DNA of 33,250 nucleotides. Source: Nocardia suismassiliense. GTDB lineage: Bacteria; Actinomycetota; Actinomycetes; Mycobacteriales; Mycobacteriaceae. The notes under the pieces were generated by a model that had not been told where the DNA came from, made no database searches, and worked only from the letters and a program-made list of their open reading frames with translations. Below are positions 7,910 to 14,692 of this stretch, piece after piece (the first letter of the stretch is position 1; every line of letters starts with the position of its first letter). Made by a program: the position numbers and the translations under genes. The stretch spans positions 2,815,263 to 2,848,512 of the forward strand of contig NZ_LT985361.1 of NCBI RefSeq assembly GCF_900269665.1, written 5' to 3'.

Positions 7910-8937
7910 GACTCCCCGAACCGGTAACGCCGACGCCCCATCAGAATCAGGAAGGTGGGTGCGCCGATGAGTCCGGTCAGCACCCCGACGGGGATCTCGA
8001 TGGGGCGAACCACGATTCGGGTGGCGGCGTCGGCCACGACGAGAAACAGCGCGCCGCAGAGTGCGCAGGCGGGTAACAGATTGCGGTGACGCGGGCCGAC
8101 CAGCAGACGGGCCGCGTGCGGGACGACCAGCCCGACGAAGCCGATGCCACCGGAGACCGCAACGAGCACACCGACCAGCACCGCGAGCAGTACAAACAGC
8201 GCAATGCGCAGCTCTTTGACGGGAACACCGAGCGAGGCGGCGGTATCGCCGCCAACAGTCAGCGCGTCGAGCCAGCCACTCGCACCCAGCAGCGCGACAC
8301 CCGCGACCGCGACGACGCTCAGCGGCAAGGCAATTCGCGTCCAGTCGGCACCGGCGAGGCTGCCGAGCAACCAGAACAGCACCGCCTGAGCGTGCGACGG
8401 GTCCGGGCGGCGGAAGATGAGATAGCTGCTCAACGCGGCGAACCCGGAGCCGAGCACCGTGCCGGTGAGCACCAGCCGCAACGGCGTCAGCCCGCCTTGC
8501 AGCACCGCGATCAGGAACACCAGCCCCGACGCGACGAACGCCCCGGCCAGCGCCCCGCCGGACAACGCCCACACCCCGGCCCCGGCGAACAACCCGGAGG
8601 TGATCACCGCAGCCGCGCCGACACCCGCACCTGACGAAACTCCGAGCAGATACGGGTCGGCCAGCGGATTACGCACCAGGGTCTGCATAGCTGCCCCGGC
8701 CAGCGCCAACCCCGCGCCGACGATCGCGGCGAGCACGGTTCGCGGCACCCGCAGCTGCCACACGATGGTATCCAGACCGAAGTCGGTCGGCGCCTGCCCG
8801 GTCACCCGGTGTTGCAACACCGTCAATACCGAAGAGACCGGCAAGGTTTCCGCGCCGAAGCCGGTAGCGAGGATCATCGCGCAGATCAGTAAGGCCCCGA
8901 GAACAGGGAAGATGATCGCCGCACGGACACGAGTCAT
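7906..8937 (-). CDS. Corrinoid ABC importer permease (BtuC/FecCD family)
   Basis: This 343-residue integral membrane protein has the ~10 transmembrane segments of the BtuC/FecCD family. Recognisable family strings are LRVPRTVLAAIVGAGLALAG (~62-81), RNPLADPYLLGVSSGAG (~88-104), a G-rich block around 230-270 (LGVPVKELR, the coupling-helix region) and GFVGLVVPHAARLLVG (~274-289). It forms the membrane channel as a dimer with the downstream ATPase. The ATG at 8937 overlaps the stop of a 43-codon ORF (ATGA), and its own stop overlaps the ATPase start in the same way. A cobalamin riboswitch lies ~220 bases upstream, supporting vitamin B12 or another corrinoid as substrate. Confidence 0.93.
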   Translation of the reverse strand: MTRVRAAIIFPVLGALLICAMILATGFGAETLPVSSVLTVLQHRVTGQAPTDFGLDTIVWQLRVPRTVLAAIVGAGLALAGAAMQTLVRNPLADPYLLGVSSGAGVGAAAVITSGLFAGAGVWALSGGALAGAFVASGLVFLIAVLQGGLTPLRLVLTGTVLGSGFAALSSYLIFRRPDPSHAQAVLFWLLGSLAGADWTRIALPLSVVAVAGVALLGASGWLDALTVGGDTAASLGVPVKELRIALFVLLAVLVGVLVAVSGGIGFVGLVVPHAARLLVGPRHRNLLPACALCGALFLVVADAATRIVVRPIEIPVGVLTGLIGAPTFLILMGRRRYRFGES

Positions 8938-9065
8938 GCCGCCACCCCGCCAGCGCTCGGTTCAGGCATGCCCCAAGGATCCGTGCTTCGCTCGCATGCC
9001 TGCCCCGCGCCAGCGGTCGGTTCCGTCAGGGCCCAGGAACGCTGCCAAATGACGCGCTCGCTCAT
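8934..9065 (-). CDS. Possible 43-residue leader ORF, ATGA-coupled to the permease
   Basis: An ATG at 9065 opens a 43-codon frame (MSERVIWQRSWALTEP...PSAGGVAA) whose TGA overlaps the permease ATG as GCATGA. Inside the peptide two related halves can be seen: SER...SWALTEPTAGAG and CER...PWGMPEPSAGG. They reflect the DNA-level tandem repeat at 8949-9105. No protein family is recognised. Its likely function, if translated, is in cis: delivering ribosomes to the permease start. It may equally be a by-product of the repeat. Confidence 0.35.
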   Translation of the reverse strand: MSERVIWQRSWALTEPTAGAGQACERSTDPWGMPEPSAGGVAA

Positions 9066-9105
9066 GCTCGCCCCGCGCCAGCGGTCGGCTGCGGAATGCG
9101 CCGCG
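8949..9105. repeat. Tandem ~60-68-base repeat between riboswitch and permease
   Basis: Unit A (8949-9008, 60 bases) and unit B (9009-9076, 68 bases) both start GCCAGCGsTCGGTTC and both end CGCTCGC(T)CATGC followed by GCCCCGC. A third, partial copy (GCCAGCGGTCGGCTGCGG) begins at 9077. On the minus strand each unit ends with coding-like ...EPxAG... followed by GAGCATGA or GCATGA, so each copy supplies a stop/start overlap. The similarity is visible by eye; the exact limits of the partial copy are approximate. Confidence 0.7.
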
Positions 9106-9136
9106 CGTACCGGCACATGATTCGGTGGTGCTCCAC
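9062..9136 (-). CDS. Possible 24-residue leader ORF directly after the cobalamin riboswitch
   Basis: GTG at 9136 (or an internal ATG at 9118) opens a short frame ending ...RRIPQPTAGAGRA, with its TGA overlapping the ATG of the next 43-codon ORF. GGAGAGG lies 13 bases before the GTG, immediately after the 3' strand of riboswitch helix P1, which is a plausible but distant ribosome site. The C-terminus PTAGAG repeats the peptide of the next ORF (PTAGAG, PSAGG). I recognise no family; support is positional and structural only. Confidence 0.3.
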   Translation of the reverse strand: MEHHRIMCRYARRIPQPTAGAGRA

Positions 9137-9156
9137 AGGCAAGTCGCGGCCTCTCC

Positions 9157-9270
9157 AGAGTTGTCCCGGCAGGGGAGGTCTGACTTTCGCCGTGAGGGCG
9201 ATCACAGTGGCGCGACCGTTCCGGAATTACACCGGATTCCCGCACCCGCCGAGGTTGACGGCAGAACTCT
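9157..9270 (-). ncRNA. Cobalamin (adenosylcobalamin-type) riboswitch
   Basis: On the minus strand the conserved core reads GGGAATCCGGTGTAAT (9241-9226), then TCCGG and CGGTCGCGCCACTGTGA. This corresponds to the invariant GGGAA-n-GGTG-n-AA-n-TCC ... CGC-n-ACTGT-A core of B12 riboswitches. It is followed by a B12 box AGTCAGACCTCCCCTGCC (9185-9168). Closing helix P1 is formed by AGAGTT (9270-9265) and AACTCT (9162-9157). At ~114 bases the element is compact because the peripheral arm before the B12 box is short. It precedes the permease-ATPase-binding protein operon, so corrinoid uptake is expected to be shut down when B12 is plentiful. A GGAGAGG just after P1 suggests translational control. On the opposite strand it overlaps the upstream region of the hydrolase gene. 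Confidence 0.9.
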
Positions 9271-9351
9271 ACCGTTCGGTCGGGTTCGCGGCGCCGCGGG
9301 GGCAAGGTGTGGAATGGCGACAGTCCACATCCTTTACCTACAGTGGGACAG

Positions 9352-10521
9352 ATGTCGCCGTTCGATGACCGGCACCCGTCCACTGTCGCGGACTGGGACG
9401 ACGCGCGACGCAAAGCCCGGCTACGGGACACCAGCCTGTGGCACGAGTGGAAGACGTTGCGCCGGACCAGGTCCGCGGTGCTGCGGGTGGTCGTACTGCT
9501 GGCCGCCGTACTGGTCGTCTTCGCCCAGTACCTCACCTTCGACGTAGAACCCGAACAGGTACGACTCGCCCGCACCGACCCCGCGATCCTGCCCGTCGCC
9601 GCACCGGCCGATCCCAAAGACTGGGACACTGTGGTGGTCGACATGGTCGGCCTCGGCGGCCTGGACGCCAGCGCGACCGCCGCCGCCCTGCCCGCCCTGC
9701 GCGGGATGGGCGTGGTCTGGGCCATCCGCTACGACAACGAAGGTATCGACACCAAGGTCATCGCCGACCTGATCGTGCGCGCCACCGAGCTGTCCGGCTT
9801 GAAGAACATCGTGCTGGTCGGGCACAGCATGGGTGGGGTGATCGCGCTGGAGGTCGCCAAACACATCCACCTCGACAGCGACCGCCGCCTGGCCGGGGTG
9901 ATCCTGGACTGCACCCCGGTGGACCTGAACGCGGTCCGCCCGGAGAGCCGCGGCCGCGGCGAGGACATGGTGCGCTGGATGCGCTGGCTGCCCGGCGCGC
10001 GAGAAAGCCGCCTGCTGCGGCTGGCCGTGGAAACGTATGCGCGCCGCGACCGTTTCGTCTCCTACGGCGGCGACGGCCGCCCACCCGGCATTCGCTTCGG
10101 CCGGCTGCGCGTGGTGATGGGCGAGGTGCTGCGGGAGAAGATCTTCTCCCGCAACGCGGCGAGCAACGGACTGATCGAGGCGCAGTTCACCGCGATCGTG
10201 GCGGGCGGCGCGACCAATGATCTGAAGGCGCTGGCCGCTCCGGTGGACGGAAAGCCGCGCCCCGCCATCGTTTTCATCCGCCCGCGCGACCCGAGCCGGG
10301 ACCGGGTGGTCGATGTCGAGTACTCGCACCAGGTGTTGATCGAGCAGGTCGGCGGCGTGGACGGCACGCTCTCGGTGGTGCAGGCGCGAAACACCGGGCA
10401 TGCCAATCCGATGCAGCGACCGGCCGAGTACAACACGGTGATCGACCAGCAGATCCTGCCGTTCATCCAGCAGTACCAGGAGCAGGTCCGGGCGCAGACG
10501 ACGGCGGCGGCACCGCGCTGA
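9352..10521 (+). CDS. Membrane-anchored alpha/beta hydrolase (lipase/esterase-like)
   Basis: This 389-residue protein has a ~40-residue charged N-terminal tail, one transmembrane segment (~43-61, SAVLRVVVLLAAVLVVFAQY) and an extracytoplasmic-looking catalytic domain. The nucleophile elbow is GHSMGG with S159. VVVDMVGLGGLD (~94-105) fits the strand and oxyanion-loop region, a candidate catalytic Asp lies in VFIRPRD (late third), and a His is in RNTGHANPMQRP near the C-terminus. The substrate is unknown. The ATG at 9352 is used; a -10-like TACAGT at 9339-9344 would place the transcript start at or next to this ATG (leaderless), and no convincing ribosome site is present. An in-frame GTG at 9307 is an alternative start. 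Confidence 0.82.
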   Translation: MSPFDDRHPSTVADWDDARRKARLRDTSLWHEWKTLRRTRSAVLRVVVLLAAVLVVFAQYLTFDVEPEQVRLARTDPAILPVAAPADPKDWDTVVVDMVGLGGLDASATAAALPALRGMGVVWAIRYDNEGIDTKVIADLIVRATELSGLKNIVLVGHSMGGVIALEVAKHIHLDSDRRLAGVILDCTPVDLNAVRPESRGRGEDMVRWMRWLPGARESRLLRLAVETYARRDRFVSYGGDGRPPGIRFGRLRVVMGEVLREKIFSRNAASNGLIEAQFTAIVAGGATNDLKALAAPVDGKPRPAIVFIRPRDPSRDRVVDVEYSHQVLIEQVGGVDGTLSVVQARNTGHANPMQRPAEYNTVIDQQILPFIQQYQEQVRAQTTAAAPR

Positions 10522-10539
10522 GCAGTTCGAACCAGCATG

Positions 10540-10569
10540 AGACAAACGGTGTTCGGGCCGGATTTGTCT
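10540..10569. promoter_or_regulatory. Inverted repeat upstream of the sulfonate-type ABC operon
   Basis: AGACAAA (10540-10546) and TTTGTCT (10563-10569) are perfect complements separated by 16 bases, and end 15 bases before the binding-protein ATG. The span of ~30 bases suits a dimeric regulator bound at a promoter; a weak terminator for the preceding hydrolase is the alternative, although no T-tract follows. A short palindrome GTTCGAAC lies just upstream (10525-10532). No known sulfur-regulator consensus is claimed. Confidence 0.4.
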
Positions 10570-10584
10570 TGTTTGAATCCCTGC

Positions 10585-11679
10585 ATGTACCGACCACGCA
10601 CGTTTCTGTTCGGCCGCCAAGGCCGCACCGCCGCCGCATTGCTCGCCGTGGCAACCGTTGCGACCCTCGGACTCACCGGCTGCGCGAACAACGACAAGCC
10701 GGTCGGTCCCGTCGCCGCGGACACGCCGCTGCCCGTTGACGTTCCGGCAGGCACCAAGCTGATCGTCGCCGACCAGTCCGAGCGCCTGCAGTCGGTGCTG
10801 CGGATCTCCGGTGAGCTGGACAAGCTGCCGTTCCAGGTCGAGTTCGCCAATTTCGTCGGCGGACCGGCCATTCTCGAAGCCTTCCGCGCCGAGGCCGCCG
10901 ACGTCGCGCAGGTGGGCGATGTGCCGCCGATCCACGCGCTCATCGCTGGGCAGGACGTGCCGATCGTGGCCGCCTACCAAACCAGCCCAACGGCACTGAA
11001 ACTCGCGGTGGCGCCGGGCAAGTCGGTGCGCACGCTGGCCGACCTGAAGGGCAAGAAGATCGCCTACGCCGAGGGCACCGCCCAGCAGGCCGCGGTGCTG
11101 CGCGCACTGGACAAGGCCGGATTGAAACCCGGTGACGTGCAATTGATCCGGCTGCAGCTGGCCGAGTTCCTCGACGCCGTGCGCACCGCACAGGTCGACG
11201 TCGCGCCGCTGATCGAGCCGAATGTGACTCGGCTGCTGCGTACTCCGGGTGCGTCGCTGATCCCGGACGCGCAGACCGAAGGCATCTACGGCGGGCTCGG
11301 TTATCTGTATGCCCGCCGCGCGGTGGTGCATGATCCCGCCAAGGCCGCGGCGACCCGCGCTCTCGTCGGCGCGTTCGTGCGGGCCAACCAGTGGGTCAAC
11401 ACCCATCAGGAAGAGTGGGCGCGCCGGTACTACGTGGACAACCAGAAGGTCAGTCCCGAAGACGCCAAGCGCATCGTGGACTCACTCGGCACCTTCACCT
11501 TCCCTCATCTGGATCAGAAGCTGGTCGACCGGCAGCAGGCCACCATCGACGCCATCGCCAAGGCCGGCGAGCTGCCGAAGAAGGTGCAGGCGGCCAACGG
11601 TTTCGACCTGCGCTACGACGCCGCGATCACCGAGGCGGTCGCCGCCAGCGGCGCCGCGTTCGCCCCGAAGGAACGCTGA
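10585..11679 (+). CDS. ABC transporter substrate-binding lipoprotein (SsuA/NrtA family)
   Basis: This 364-residue binding protein of the SsuA/TauA/NrtA class starts with a lipoprotein signal (RTAAALLAVATVATLGLTGC, lipobox LTGC). Family landmarks include FVGGPAILEAFRAEAADVAQVGDVPP, TLADLKGKKIAYAEGT (the hinge strand typical of the family) and QLAEFLDAVRTAQVDV. It captures the substrate outside the membrane for the permease and ATPase that follow. The monooxygenase at the operon end makes an organosulfur compound the best guess; taurine, alkanesulfonate or sulfone cannot be told apart. The ATG at 10585 gives a normal signal peptide. An earlier ATG at 10537 would add 16 residues. The stop codon overlaps the permease start (TGATG). 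Confidence 0.88.
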   Translation: MYRPRTFLFGRQGRTAAALLAVATVATLGLTGCANNDKPVGPVAADTPLPVDVPAGTKLIVADQSERLQSVLRISGELDKLPFQVEFANFVGGPAILEAFRAEAADVAQVGDVPPIHALIAGQDVPIVAAYQTSPTALKLAVAPGKSVRTLADLKGKKIAYAEGTAQQAAVLRALDKAGLKPGDVQLIRLQLAEFLDAVRTAQVDVAPLIEPNVTRLLRTPGASLIPDAQTEGIYGGLGYLYARRAVVHDPAKAAATRALVGAFVRANQWVNTHQEEWARRYYVDNQKVSPEDAKRIVDSLGTFTFPHLDQKLVDRQQATIDAIAKAGELPKKVQAANGFDLRYDAAITEAVAASGAAFAPKER

Positions 11680-12539
11680 TGGCCACCTTGGACGCCGGAG
11701 TATGGAACAAGTTCGGGCGCAGTGCCGCACCGGCGCGTGAGCTCGCCGAGCGCAAGCCGAACCGGCCCCGGCTCGGCCCCGGCCGGCCGATCCCGTTCGG
11801 CGCGGCCGTCGGACCGACACTGCTGATCGCCGCCTGGGTGCTCGGATCTGCCTCCGGCACATTGGATCCGGAGACCCTGCCGGCGCCGTGGACGGTCGCC
11901 GCGACCGCCGGTGACCTGCTCGCCGACGGCAGGCTGCAATCCAACCTGCTCACCTCGGTGCAGCGCGCCGGTTACGGCCTGGTCCTCGGTGTCGCCGTCG
12001 GGCTGGTCCTCGCGCTCGTCGCGGGCTTGAGCCGGATCGGTGAAGCGCTGGTGGACGGTCCGATTCAGATCAAACGCGCGATTCCGACGCTCGCGCTGAT
12101 CCCCCTGTTCATCGTGTGGTTCGGCATCGGCGAGGAGATGAAGCTGCTCGTCATCACGACCAGCGTGGCCATCCCGATCTATCTGAACACTCACGCCTAC
12201 CTGCGCAGCGTCGACGCCAGATACGTGGAACTCGCACAGACGGTAGGGCTTTCGCGCTGGGGCTTCATCCACCGCATCGCGCTACCTGGTTCGCTGCCGG
12301 GCTTCTTCCTCGGACTTCGCCTCGCGGTCACCATCGCCTGGCTGGCCCTGGTGGTGGTGGAACAGGTCAACGCCACCAGCGGCATCGGTTACCTGATGAC
12401 TCAGGCCCGCACCTACGGCCAGATCGACGTGATCGTGGTCGGGCTCGTGATCTACGGCCTGCTCGGACTTTTCGGTGATCTCGCCGTGCGTGCGGTGGAA
12501 AGGAAGGCGCTGTCATGGCGACAGACATTGGGGGACTGA
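11679..12539 (+). CDS. ABC transporter permease (SsuC-like)
   Basis: The 286-residue membrane protein has a cytoplasmic N-terminal tail of ~45 residues, then about six transmembrane segments of the BPD_transp_1 family. The EAA loop that docks the ATPase is visible as VELAQTVGLSRWGFIHRIALPGSLPGFFLGLRL. It is most like SsuC/TauC/NrtB permeases. The ATG at 11679 shares one base with the upstream stop codon (TGATG). The gene runs 25 bases into the ATPase gene, so translation of all three is probably coupled. Confidence 0.9.
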   Translation: MATLDAGVWNKFGRSAAPARELAERKPNRPRLGPGRPIPFGAAVGPTLLIAAWVLGSASGTLDPETLPAPWTVAATAGDLLADGRLQSNLLTSVQRAGYGLVLGVAVGLVLALVAGLSRIGEALVDGPIQIKRAIPTLALIPLFIVWFGIGEEMKLLVITTSVAIPIYLNTHAYLRSVDARYVELAQTVGLSRWGFIHRIALPGSLPGFFLGLRLAVTIAWLALVVVEQVNATSGIGYLMTQARTYGQIDVIVVGLVIYGLLGLFGDLAVRAVERKALSWRQTLGD

Positions 12540-13267
12540 ACGTTGTCCGGACGCGTGCGTTGCGCCGCGGATTCGGCGAACGGGTCGTGCTGCGCGACAT
12601 CGATCTCGACATCGCACGCGGGGAATTCGTTGCCCTGCTCGGTCGTAGCGGTTCCGGAAAGAGCACCCTGCTCCGCGCGCTGGCGGAACTGGACTATGAC
12701 GTGCCCGGCTCGGGCGAACTGACGGTTCCGGCCGAACGTGCGGTGGTGTTCCAGGATTCCCGGCTGCTGCCGTGGATCCGGGTGCTCGACAACGTGATCC
12801 TCGGTCTGCGCGGGACCGGCGCCGCCGAGCGCGGGCGGGCCGCGCTTGCCGAAGTGGGCCTGGCAGGTCGTGAAAAGGCTTGGCCCAGGGAACTTTCCGG
12901 CGGCGAACAGCAACGCGTCGCGCTGGCTCGTTCACTGGTGCGGGAGCCGGAACTGCTGCTGGCCGACGAACCGTTCGGCGCGCTGGACGCGCTCACCCGG
13001 ATCAGGATGCACGTGCTGCTGCAGGACCTGTGCGCGCGGCACAAGCCGGCCGTCCTGCTGGTCACCCACGATGTCGACGAGGCGTTACTGCTCGCCGACC
13101 GTGTCCTCGTGCTCGACGAGGGACGGATCGCCCTCGACCAGCGGATCGATCTGGAACGTCCACGCAGGCACGGTGATCCGGCCTTCATTCGGCACCGCTC
13201 CTTGCTGCTGGCCAGCCTCGGCGTCGGCGCCGACGACCTCCACGAAGAAGAGAAGCAAGCCTCATGA
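12515..13267 (+). CDS. ABC transporter ATPase (SsuB-like)
   Basis: This 250-residue ABC ATPase is complete: Walker A GRSGSGKST (43-51), Q-loop VFQDSRLLPW (78-87; Q80, with the RLLPW form typical of SsuB/TauB/NrtD), signature LSGGEQQR (127-134), Walker B LLLADEPFGALD (147-158) and H-loop H185 in LLVTHDVDEA. It energises the SsuC-like permease. The ATG at 12515 has a purine-rich AAGGAAGG site before it and lies inside the end of the permease gene. The stop overlaps the monooxygenase start as ATGA. Confidence 0.93.
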   Translation: MATDIGGLNVVRTRALRRGFGERVVLRDIDLDIARGEFVALLGRSGSGKSTLLRALAELDYDVPGSGELTVPAERAVVFQDSRLLPWIRVLDNVILGLRGTGAAERGRAALAEVGLAGREKAWPRELSGGEQQRVALARSLVREPELLLADEPFGALDALTRIRMHVLLQDLCARHKPAVLLVTHDVDEALLLADRVLVLDEGRIALDQRIDLERPRRHGDPAFIRHRSLLLASLGVGADDLHEEEKQAS

Positions 13268-14613
13268 GTATTCCGCGTCAGCTCAGCCTCAACGCGTTCA
13301 TCTACCCGTCCGGCCACCACGAGGCCGCCTGGCGGCATCCCGACAGCCAGCCCGGCCGGATCTACGACGTGGACTACTACCAGCAGATCGGGCGCACCGC
13401 TGAAGCCGCGAAGCTGGACGCGGTGTTCTTCGCCGACGGACCGGCACTGCGCACCAACGTCAAGCACAATGCGGGATCCGGACTGGAGCCGATCACCCTG
13501 CTCACCGCCATCGCCACGGCGACAACACATCTCGGGCTGATCGCCACCGCGTCGACCACCTATTACGAGCCCTACAACCTGGCCAGACTGTTCTCCACGC
13601 TGGACCACATCTCCCGCGGCCGGGCGGGCTGGAACATCGTAACCACCGGCACCGACCTCGCCGCCGCCAACTTCGGCCTCGACAAGCACCCGGAACACGC
13701 CGAACGTTACGCGCGGGCAAGAGAATTCGTGGACGCGGTGGTCGCACTGTGGGACAGCTGGGAGGACGACGCCATCCTGCTCGACCAGGCGAGCGGGGTG
13801 TACGCCGATCCGGACAAGATTCACCCGATCGACTTCGTCGGCGAACACCTCAGTGTCCGTGGACCGTTCAACGCCCCGCGCACGCCGCAGGGGTACCCGG
13901 TGCTCGTGCAAGCCGGTGCGTCCAATGAGGGGCGTTCGTTCGCGGGTAAGTACGCCGAGGCGATCTTCACCGCGCACCAGCGGCTCGAGGACGCGCAGCG
14001 GTTCTATGCCGACATCAAGGCGCAGGCCCTGGGTTTCGGGCGCAACCCGGACCACGTCAAGATCCTGCCGGGCATCAGCCCGTTCATCGGCGACACCGAG
14101 GCCGCGGCCAAGCGGCTCGAGCGCGAGTTCAACGAGCTCACCGTGCCGGAATACGGTCTGACGCAACTGGAGAACATCGTCGGCAAGAGCCTGCGTCACC
14201 TCCCGCTCGACGAGGCGGTCCCGGTGGATCTGTTCGACGACGCGGGGGAGGTCACCGACAACGCCCGCAGCCGGCTCCAGGTGGTCGCCGGAATAGTGCA
14301 GCGGGAACGGCCGACCGTGCGCGGCCTGCTGCACAAGCTGGCCGGTGCGCGCGGCCACCGCGTGTTCGCAGGCACGCCCGAACAGGTCGCCGACACGATC
14401 GAAGAGTGGTTCCGAAGCGGTGCCGCGGACGGTTTCAATGTGATGCCGCCGTACTACCCAGGCGGTTTGGAGGTGTTCGCCGAGACCGTCGTCCCGATCC
14501 TTCAGCAGCGTGGCCTGTTCCGCACCGAGTACACCGGCAGCACGCTGCGCGACCACTTCGGCCTGCCCCGCCCCGCAGGCCGCACCACGCCCCAACCGGC
14601 GCTGGCCGGCTAG
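13264..14613 (+). CDS. FMN-dependent monooxygenase of the NtaA/SnaA/SoxA(DszA) family
   Basis: This 449-residue luciferase-like enzyme uses FMNH2 from a partner flavin reductase to oxygenate its substrate. The family pattern is clear: N-terminal LSLNAFIYPSGHHEAAWRHP, AKLDAVFFADGPAL, LEPITLLTAIATATTHLGL, the FMN region TTYYEPYNLARLFSTLDHIS, the NtaA/SnaA landmark GRAGWNIVTT, PVLVQAGASNEGRSFA, and C-terminal VFAGTPEQVADTIEEWF and GFNVMPPYYPGGLEVF. Members desulfurise dibenzothiophene sulfone or act on nitrilotriacetate or pristinamycin. Coupling by ATGA to an SsuABC-type importer favours carbon-sulfur bond cleavage of an imported compound. No reductase gene is nearby, so it must borrow one. A nested palindrome follows the stop codon. 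Confidence 0.92.
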   Translation: MSIPRQLSLNAFIYPSGHHEAAWRHPDSQPGRIYDVDYYQQIGRTAEAAKLDAVFFADGPALRTNVKHNAGSGLEPITLLTAIATATTHLGLIATASTTYYEPYNLARLFSTLDHISRGRAGWNIVTTGTDLAAANFGLDKHPEHAERYARAREFVDAVVALWDSWEDDAILLDQASGVYADPDKIHPIDFVGEHLSVRGPFNAPRTPQGYPVLVQAGASNEGRSFAGKYAEAIFTAHQRLEDAQRFYADIKAQALGFGRNPDHVKILPGISPFIGDTEAAAKRLEREFNELTVPEYGLTQLENIVGKSLRHLPLDEAVPVDLFDDAGEVTDNARSRLQVVAGIVQRERPTVRGLLHKLAGARGHRVFAGTPEQVADTIEEWFRSGAADGFNVMPPYYPGGLEVFAETVVPILQQRGLFRTEYTGSTLRDHFGLPRPAGRTTPQPALAG

Positions 14614-14616
14614 AAC

Positions 14617-14692
14617 AGCCGCACACTTACTGTCGAGACGCACACGGAATCGCATGCGATTCCGTGTGCGGGAACGCGGAAAGTGTGCGGCT
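14617..14692. repeat. Nested inverted repeat between monooxygenase and bioQ; probable bidirectional terminator or REP-like element
   Basis: A perfect 32-base palindrome occupies 14639-14670 (arm CGCACACGGAATCGCA and its complement). It is enclosed by a second, outer pair of arms, AGCCGCACACTT (14617-14628) and its complement AAGTGTGCGGCT (14681-14692). The two-tier cruciform starts 4 bases after the monooxygenase stop and ends on the first base of the bioQ stop codon. It can end transcription from both convergent genes, but it is far longer and more symmetrical than a normal terminator and lacks a T-tract, so a repeated mobile-like palindrome is a serious alternative. Confidence 0.75.

Noticed and set aside
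7910..8572. Extending the corrinoid ATPase upstream through the permease gene
   Set aside because: The extra 221 codons are the wrong-frame shadow of the permease; the ATGA junction at 7909 is a far better start.
8938..9351. IdeR/DtxR iron box, expected if the importer were for siderophores
   Set aside because: I found no TTAGGTTAGGCTAACCTAA-like sequence; the cobalamin riboswitch explains the regulation better.
9421..11406. A 661-codon open frame on the minus strand
   Set aside because: Antisense to the membrane hydrolase and binding lipoprotein; no recognisable protein features.
12694..14655. A 653-codon open frame on the minus strand
   Set aside because: Antisense to the SsuB-like ATPase and the monooxygenase, both with full motif sets.
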